Origin: Dethiosulfatarculus sandiegensis
Lineage (GTDB): Bacteria; Desulfobacterota; Desulfarculia; Desulfarculales; Desulfarculaceae
Assembly (NCBI RefSeq): GCF_000931935.2
Contig: NZ_AZAC01000014.1
Location: 62,001-126,000 of the forward strand
Reading direction: 5' to 3'
Length of the DNA stretch: 64,000 nucleotides
Shown here: one piece after another, positions 59,745 through 64,000 of the stretch
Position numbering within the stretch: the stretch's first letter is position 1
Layout: each line of letters begins with the position of its first letter
Notes under the pieces: model-generated
What the model saw: the letters and a program-made list of their open reading frames with translations, nothing else
What the model was told of the DNA's origin: nothing
Database searches by the model: none
Made by a program: the position numbers and the translations under genes

Positions 59745-62306
59745 ATGGATGCAAAAAACGCTGTTAAGGGAGGATTGAAACCGGGGAGGGAAAGGCAACA
59801 CGATTATCTTACCCAATCGCTGCCGATAAGCGTATTTGAGGCGGATTCCGAAGGTAACCTGGTATATGTCAATCCCCATGGGCTTAAGCAATTCGGATAC
59901 TCGCAAAAGGATTATGCTCAAGGTCTTATGGCTTCCGACCTGATCTCTCCCCCTGATCGCAACAGGGCCGTGACGAGCATGAGCCTCGTGCTTAAAGAAA
60001 ACAGACCTCATCATTCCGAATATATTTTCATTAGGAAAGACAACTCGGTTTTTCCAGGCATTTTTCATTGTACGCATGCTGTTAAAGAAGACAAGGCAAC
60101 CGGCCTTGTTGGGACGATCATTGATATCACAGAGCAAAGACAGGCTGAGGAGGCGCTTAGAAAAACCGAAGAAAAGATGCGAGGTGTCATCCAGGCTGCG
60201 CCGGTGGGTTTGGGGGTGGTCTCCGATCGTTTTTTTGTGGAGGTCAATGATCACCTGTGCGATATGACCGGCTATACCAAGGAGGAGCTTATTGGGGAAG
60301 ACGCAAAAATATTATACGCTTCGGATGATGAATATGAAGAAGTCGGACGGGAGATTTACGGACAGCTGCAAGAACACGGGACAGGCAGCCTCGAGGTCCG
60401 GTGTAAGAGAAAAGATGGTGAAGTCTTTAATACGGTGCTGGGAGTAACACCGATTGATCCGTCCGACCTTTCAGCAGGTATAACCTTTACCGCTTTTGAC
60501 ATCACCGAGCGCATACGGACCGAGGAAGCCCTGGAAAAACGTATCATGGCGCTGACTCAGCCGCTGGACAAAGCCGAGGATATCCTTTTTGAAGATCTTT
60601 TTAACTTAGACGATATTCAGCGCCTTCAGGATGAGTTCGCCAGAGCCACAGGCACGGCCTCGCTGATAACGCATCCCGACGGCACGCCCATCACAAAACC
60701 CGGCAACTTCACACACCTTTGCGAAAACATAATTAGGAAAACGGAAACAGGCCGAATCAACTGCCAAATTTCTGATGCCGCCATTGGTAAACATGATCCT
60801 CGGGGCCCAATTGTTCAACCGTGCTTAAGCGCGGGCCTTTGGAACGCAGGTGCCAGCATTACCGTCGGCGGCAAGCACATTGCCAACTGGCTTATTGGGC
60901 AGGTGCGGGATGAAACCCAGACCGAGGATAACATGCGTGAATACGCCCGGAAGATCGAAGCTGACGAGGAGAGCTTCATAAAGGCCTTCCGGGAAGTCCC
61001 TTCCATGTCACAAGAGCATTTCATGTTTATTGCCCAAACCCTTTTCAATATTGCAGGCCAACTCTCCACCACGGCTTATCATAACGTTCAGCAGGCTCGT
61101 TTCATATTTGAGCGGAAGCGGGCCGAAAAAGAGAATGAAAAATTGCAGACTCAACTGCGGCAAGCGGAAAAAATGGAAGCCGTCGGAACTCTTGCAGGTG
61201 GAATTGCTCATGATTTCAATAATTTATTACAGGCCATCATAAGCTCCACCCAGTTTATCCTTCTGGATGTTGACAAAGGTTCCTCCATGTATCCCAAGTT
61301 GCGGGATATTTTATCTGTGAGTGAAAGAGCAAGGGAGCTGATTCAGCAGCTGCTTTTTTTCAGCCGCAAGCTGGAAACGCAAACCAAAAAAGTCAACCTT
61401 AACCGGATGATTGAGCAGACAATGGTGCTTCTGGAGCGAACCATACCCAAAATGATCGAGATCCGGGCGCACCTTGACCGGGAGTTATGGCCGGTCAATG
61501 CCGATCCTGTGCAAATTGAGCAGATATTGCTGAATCTGGGCTCCAATGCGGCGGACAGTATGTCTGACGGCGGCAAGTTCATAATAGAAACCAAAAATAT
61601 AATTGTGGACGAGGAATTCATAAATAGCCATTTTGAAGCAAATTCCGGCGCCCATGTCTTGCTCACTGTCTCCGATACCGGGCACGGCATGGATCAGGAG
61701 ACAATAGACCATGTTTTTGAACCTTTTTTTACAACCAAAGAAGTAGGCAAGGGGACAGGGCTTGGATTGGCTTCTGCTTACGGCATTGTTAAAAATCATG
61801 GCGGGTTCATGACTTGCTATAGTGAAGTCGGCCAAGGCACCGTATTTAAAATTTACCTGCCGGCAAGCGAACAGGTGACATCCGAGGCCGAGCCAAGTGA
61901 AAAAATAAAGGATATGGGCGGTGGGGAAACCACGGGAGGAACCGAGACTCTTCTCCTGGTGGATGATGAAGAAGCGATAAGGGGAATGGTTTCGGGATTA
62001 CTGGAAAGGTTTGGTTATACGGTCCTGACCGCATCCAGTGCAGAACAAGCCGTGGAAACTTATGTAAACAGGTCGCATGAAATAGACCTGGTGATCATGG
62101 ATATAGGTATGCCGGGGATGGGTGGTCATCTGGGGGTAAAGGAAATCATTCAGTTCGACCCCAAGGCCAAGGTCATTATCGCCAGTGGCTATTCCATCAA
62201 CAGCCAGGCCCAAAAAACCATGGAGGCAGGAGCCTTGGGATACGTCGGCAAGCCATACCGTCTGGCTGATTTATTGGATAAGATCCGAACTGTTTTTGAT
62301 AGATAA
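59745..62306 (+). CDS. hybrid sensor histidine kinase: PAS-PAS-PocR-HisKA-HATPase-receiver
   Basis: An 853-aa cytoplasmic kinase with no membrane segment. Order: PAS (about 20-135), PAS (about 145-265), PocR sensory domain (about 285-465: LFNLDDIQRLQDEFARATGTAS, INCQISDAAIG, CSAGLWNAGASITVGGKHIANWLIGQV type), HisKA with H489 in GGIAHDFNNLLQ, HATPase (NADPVQIEQILLNLGSNAADS, DTGHGMD, GTGLGLASAYG) and a receiver with D786 in IMDIGMPGMGG and K in GKPY. PocR domains bind small hydrocarbon derivatives such as propanediol. ATG 59745 was chosen; a TTG at 59697 has a ribosome site only 1 nt away. The target of the phosphorelay is not in the window. Confidence 0.9.
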   Translation: MDAKNAVKGGLKPGRERQHDYLTQSLPISVFEADSEGNLVYVNPHGLKQFGYSQKDYAQGLMASDLISPPDRNRAVTSMSLVLKENRPHHSEYIFIRKDNSVFPGIFHCTHAVKEDKATGLVGTIIDITEQRQAEEALRKTEEKMRGVIQAAPVGLGVVSDRFFVEVNDHLCDMTGYTKEELIGEDAKILYASDDEYEEVGREIYGQLQEHGTGSLEVRCKRKDGEVFNTVLGVTPIDPSDLSAGITFTAFDITERIRTEEALEKRIMALTQPLDKAEDILFEDLFNLDDIQRLQDEFARATGTASLITHPDGTPITKPGNFTHLCENIIRKTETGRINCQISDAAIGKHDPRGPIVQPCLSAGLWNAGASITVGGKHIANWLIGQVRDETQTEDNMREYARKIEADEESFIKAFREVPSMSQEHFMFIAQTLFNIAGQLSTTAYHNVQQARFIFERKRAEKENEKLQTQLRQAEKMEAVGTLAGGIAHDFNNLLQAIISSTQFILLDVDKGSSMYPKLRDILSVSERARELIQQLLFFSRKLETQTKKVNLNRMIEQTMVLLERTIPKMIEIRAHLDRELWPVNADPVQIEQILLNLGSNAADSMSDGGKFIIETKNIIVDEEFINSHFEANSGAHVLLTVSDTGHGMDQETIDHVFEPFFTTKEVGKGTGLGLASAYGIVKNHGGFMTCYSEVGQGTVFKIYLPASEQVTSEAEPSEKIKDMGGGETTGGTETLLLVDDEEAIRGMVSGLLERFGYTVLTASSAEQAVETYVNRSHEIDLVIMDIGMPGMGGHLGVKEIIQFDPKAKVIIASGYSINSQAQKTMEAGALGYVGKPYRLADLLDKIRTVFDR

Positions 62307-62511
62307 TTCTGAAATTGAAGATTCAAGTAATATGCCCCGGCAGGTCTCCTTTAAGGCTGTCTATGGTGGGTTTTTGGCCCGGACGCCCTTACTTGTAGTC
62401 CATAGCCCTTCTCAGTGCCGCCTTTTCAGGTAAGTATGATTATCTTTATTCTCTTCCTTTAAAATTTAAATCAATCCTTCTTAAGCTTGTCCTTGCCAAA
62501 AAGGGGCCTGC

Positions 62512-63456
62512 GTGGTTATGCTGACCAGATTGATGGATGAGAGGGGTTTAATGGCAGGTGAGGAAAAAATAGGGCGAGGTGTGTCCTGGACCCTGGCTTC
62601 GGTTCTGATGTATGCGATCATGAACGGGGCGGCCAAGGTCGGCAGCGGCCACCTTTCAATCTGGCAGATCGGCCTTACCCGTTACCTGTTCGGGGGGGTG
62701 ATCCTTCTGGCGGCGGCAAGGCTCTTCGGGCTTTCCCTTTGGGGCAGCCATCTGATCCTGCAATTGATAAGGGCCGGAGCCAGTGTGGCCGCTTTTCTTT
62801 TGATGGTCCTGGCCTTTGGCCGCATACCCATATCTGAGGCCATGGTGCTTTTTTACACCTGGCCCGCCTTTACCTGTCTGCTCTCCGCTTCAGTGGTGGG
62901 AGAACCGGCCGGACCCAAGGAATGGTCTCTGGTGGTTGTCGCCTTTATCGGTGCGGCGGTGATCCTGTGGCCTCAGGGCGATATCTCGCCCCTTGACTGG
63001 GGGCATATGATGGCCTTGACCGCCGCCTTGCTGGCCAGTCTGGCCATGATTCTTGTGCGGCGTCTTTGCAGGGACAACAACCCCATATCAATCTATTTTT
63101 ACCTTTGCCTGGTGGGCAGTCTGGTTTGCCTGGCACCCTGGTTGCAGAATGGGCTCACGAATTCGGTTTCTTTTTGGCCGGATTCCCGGCTTGGCATAAC
63201 CGTATTGGCGGTAATGGTTCTGCCCTCGGTTTTGTCACATCTTTTTGTAAACAAGGGTTTTGAAGTGTTGCGCGCCTCCAGGGTGGGGGTGCTGATGATT
63301 CTGGAATTGCCTTTGTTGGCTTTTTTCGGGGTGTTTTTTTTGAAGGAGCCACTGACCCTGAAGCTGGTCTTGGGCACTTTTTTGATTCTTGCCAGCAGCA
63401 TGACCTTGAATCTGGAGAAAAAAGACCGGCAGGTTGCTTGTGATAAGCAAAACTGA
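62512..63456 (+). CDS. EamA/DMT-family transporter
   Basis: A 314-aa inner-membrane protein with about ten helices in two EamA repeats: ASVLMYAIMNGAAKVGSG to AAVILWP and MMALTAALLASLAMILVRRL to LVLGTFLILASSMTLN. The family exports metabolites or amino acids; the substrate is unknown. The start is GTG 62512 (AAGGGG 5 nt upstream); ATG 62551 (GAGAGGGG upstream) is an equally good alternative and would remove 13 residues. Confidence 0.88.
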   Translation: MVMLTRLMDERGLMAGEEKIGRGVSWTLASVLMYAIMNGAAKVGSGHLSIWQIGLTRYLFGGVILLAAARLFGLSLWGSHLILQLIRAGASVAAFLLMVLAFGRIPISEAMVLFYTWPAFTCLLSASVVGEPAGPKEWSLVVVAFIGAAVILWPQGDISPLDWGHMMALTAALLASLAMILVRRLCRDNNPISIYFYLCLVGSLVCLAPWLQNGLTNSVSFWPDSRLGITVLAVMVLPSVLSHLFVNKGFEVLRASRVGVLMILELPLLAFFGVFFLKEPLTLKLVLGTFLILASSMTLNLEKKDRQVACDKQN

Positions 63457-64000
63457 ATGACTTCAAGCAGGTTTTCGATGTTTCAATTTTGGGGTGAGCA
63501 CCTGTTAAAAAACTTTTGATCTTTTTTACATTCGTCTGATAAAGCTCATTTGAAAATAGCATAGTTTTGAAAGGTATATTTAGGGGGAGTGTAGGGATAA
63601 GATAATAAAAAGTATAAAGATAATTATAACTTTAAAGAAAAATATAAGCTTACTAATCGTGTATAAATTGGAATTTTAATACACAACTTACTAATTTTAC
63701 GTGGAATGCAATAGTCAAAATAGCTGATTGCTCCATATGTTACAGCTTTTCCAACCTGATTTCTTTGAACTGATATGCCTTTTCGCTGAGTGAAAAAATA
63801 ACTTGCTCAAGTCGATAGGTTTTGATAAAAGTTTCAGAGTCCGATCTTGGCGACATGAATTAGTAAAATTATGGAATGAAAAACAGAATAAAAAGACTGT
63901 TTTTTGCGAAAAATTCTGTTTTTGGAAAATATTTGAATCACTCGTCACTCGTTGTCTTGCATTTTTGAGGGGCAAAACGAGTAGCGATGGGATTTCTATT
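63457..64000. other. AT-rich tail without a supported gene
   Basis: About 540 bp, clearly AT-rich (notably 63540-63720). A minus-strand ORF of 86 codons at 63715-63975 has Phe/Ser/Lys-rich composition unlike neighbouring genes and no ribosome site. Nothing else is recognised. Confidence 0.45.

Noticed and set aside
63715..63975. 86-codon minus-strand ORF at the right edge
   Set aside because: Low-complexity composition in AT-rich DNA and no ribosome site; the region looks non-coding.

Overview
The window (about 55% GC by eye, with AT-rich intergenic islands) looks like a chromosome segment of an anaerobic, Gram-negative Desulfobacterota-type bacterium. This is inferred from a monofunctional Ni-Fe-S CO dehydrogenase (CooS), a TRAP transporter, a PocR-domain sensor kinase, Tat/molybdopterin-type proteins, a TonB receptor and other outer-membrane proteins. 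No phage, IS element, CRISPR or rRNA operon is visible. There is one tRNA (Pro, GGG).

Left part (1-8.2 kb): a truncated pyrB (aspartate carbamoyltransferase) is preceded by a leader with a 42-codon ORF that runs through an intrinsic terminator and stops directly against the pyrB start. A divergent gene encodes a MrfA-type helicase fused to a DEDD exonuclease. Then come a receiver-TPR protein, small membrane or secreted proteins, an orphan HAMP protein, a dodecin-like protein and a molybdopterin-fold protein without its metal cysteine.

8.2-18.7 kb (minus strand): one probable catabolic operon read from 18.5 down to 8.2 kb. It holds an FCD-type GntR regulator, YgeY-type M20 hydrolase, carbamate kinase, TRAP transporter (DctQ, DctM, DctP), a threonine-synthase-like PLP enzyme, a second fold-II PLP enzyme and the knotted carbamoyltransferase YgeW. 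Together they suggest import of a carboxylated (ureido or carbamoylated) amino compound, hydrolysis, PLP-dependent elimination or deamination, transfer of a carbamoyl group to phosphate, and ATP formation by carbamate kinase. The substrate is unknown. A composite hairpin-rich repeat lies inside this operon and again near 26.1 kb.

18.9-31.7 kb: mixed housekeeping genes: SGNH hydrolase-like membrane protein, tRNA-Pro, BPL_N amidotransferase-like protein, TldD protease, cysteine-less rhodanese, DUF169 protein, YibE/F membrane protein, alkaline phosphatase, MsrP/sulfite-oxidase-like protein, bactofilin and a methyltransferase.

31.7-48.7 kb: envelope block: penicillin-binding protein 1C with its alpha-2-macroglobulin partner, a GT39-like membrane glycosyltransferase with two discoidin-like modules, and an operon of a LolA-like periplasmic carrier, two FtsX permeases, a LolD/MacB ATPase and a beta-barrel protein, probably a trans-envelope lipid or lipoprotein exporter.

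48.8-64 kb: a hypothetical membrane protein, a TonB receptor plus methyltransferase pair divergent from an AraC regulator (likely metallophore uptake), a cupin, solitary cooS, a DUF6544-like protein, a PAS-PAS-PocR hybrid histidine kinase and an EamA transporter, ending in AT-rich DNA with no supported gene.
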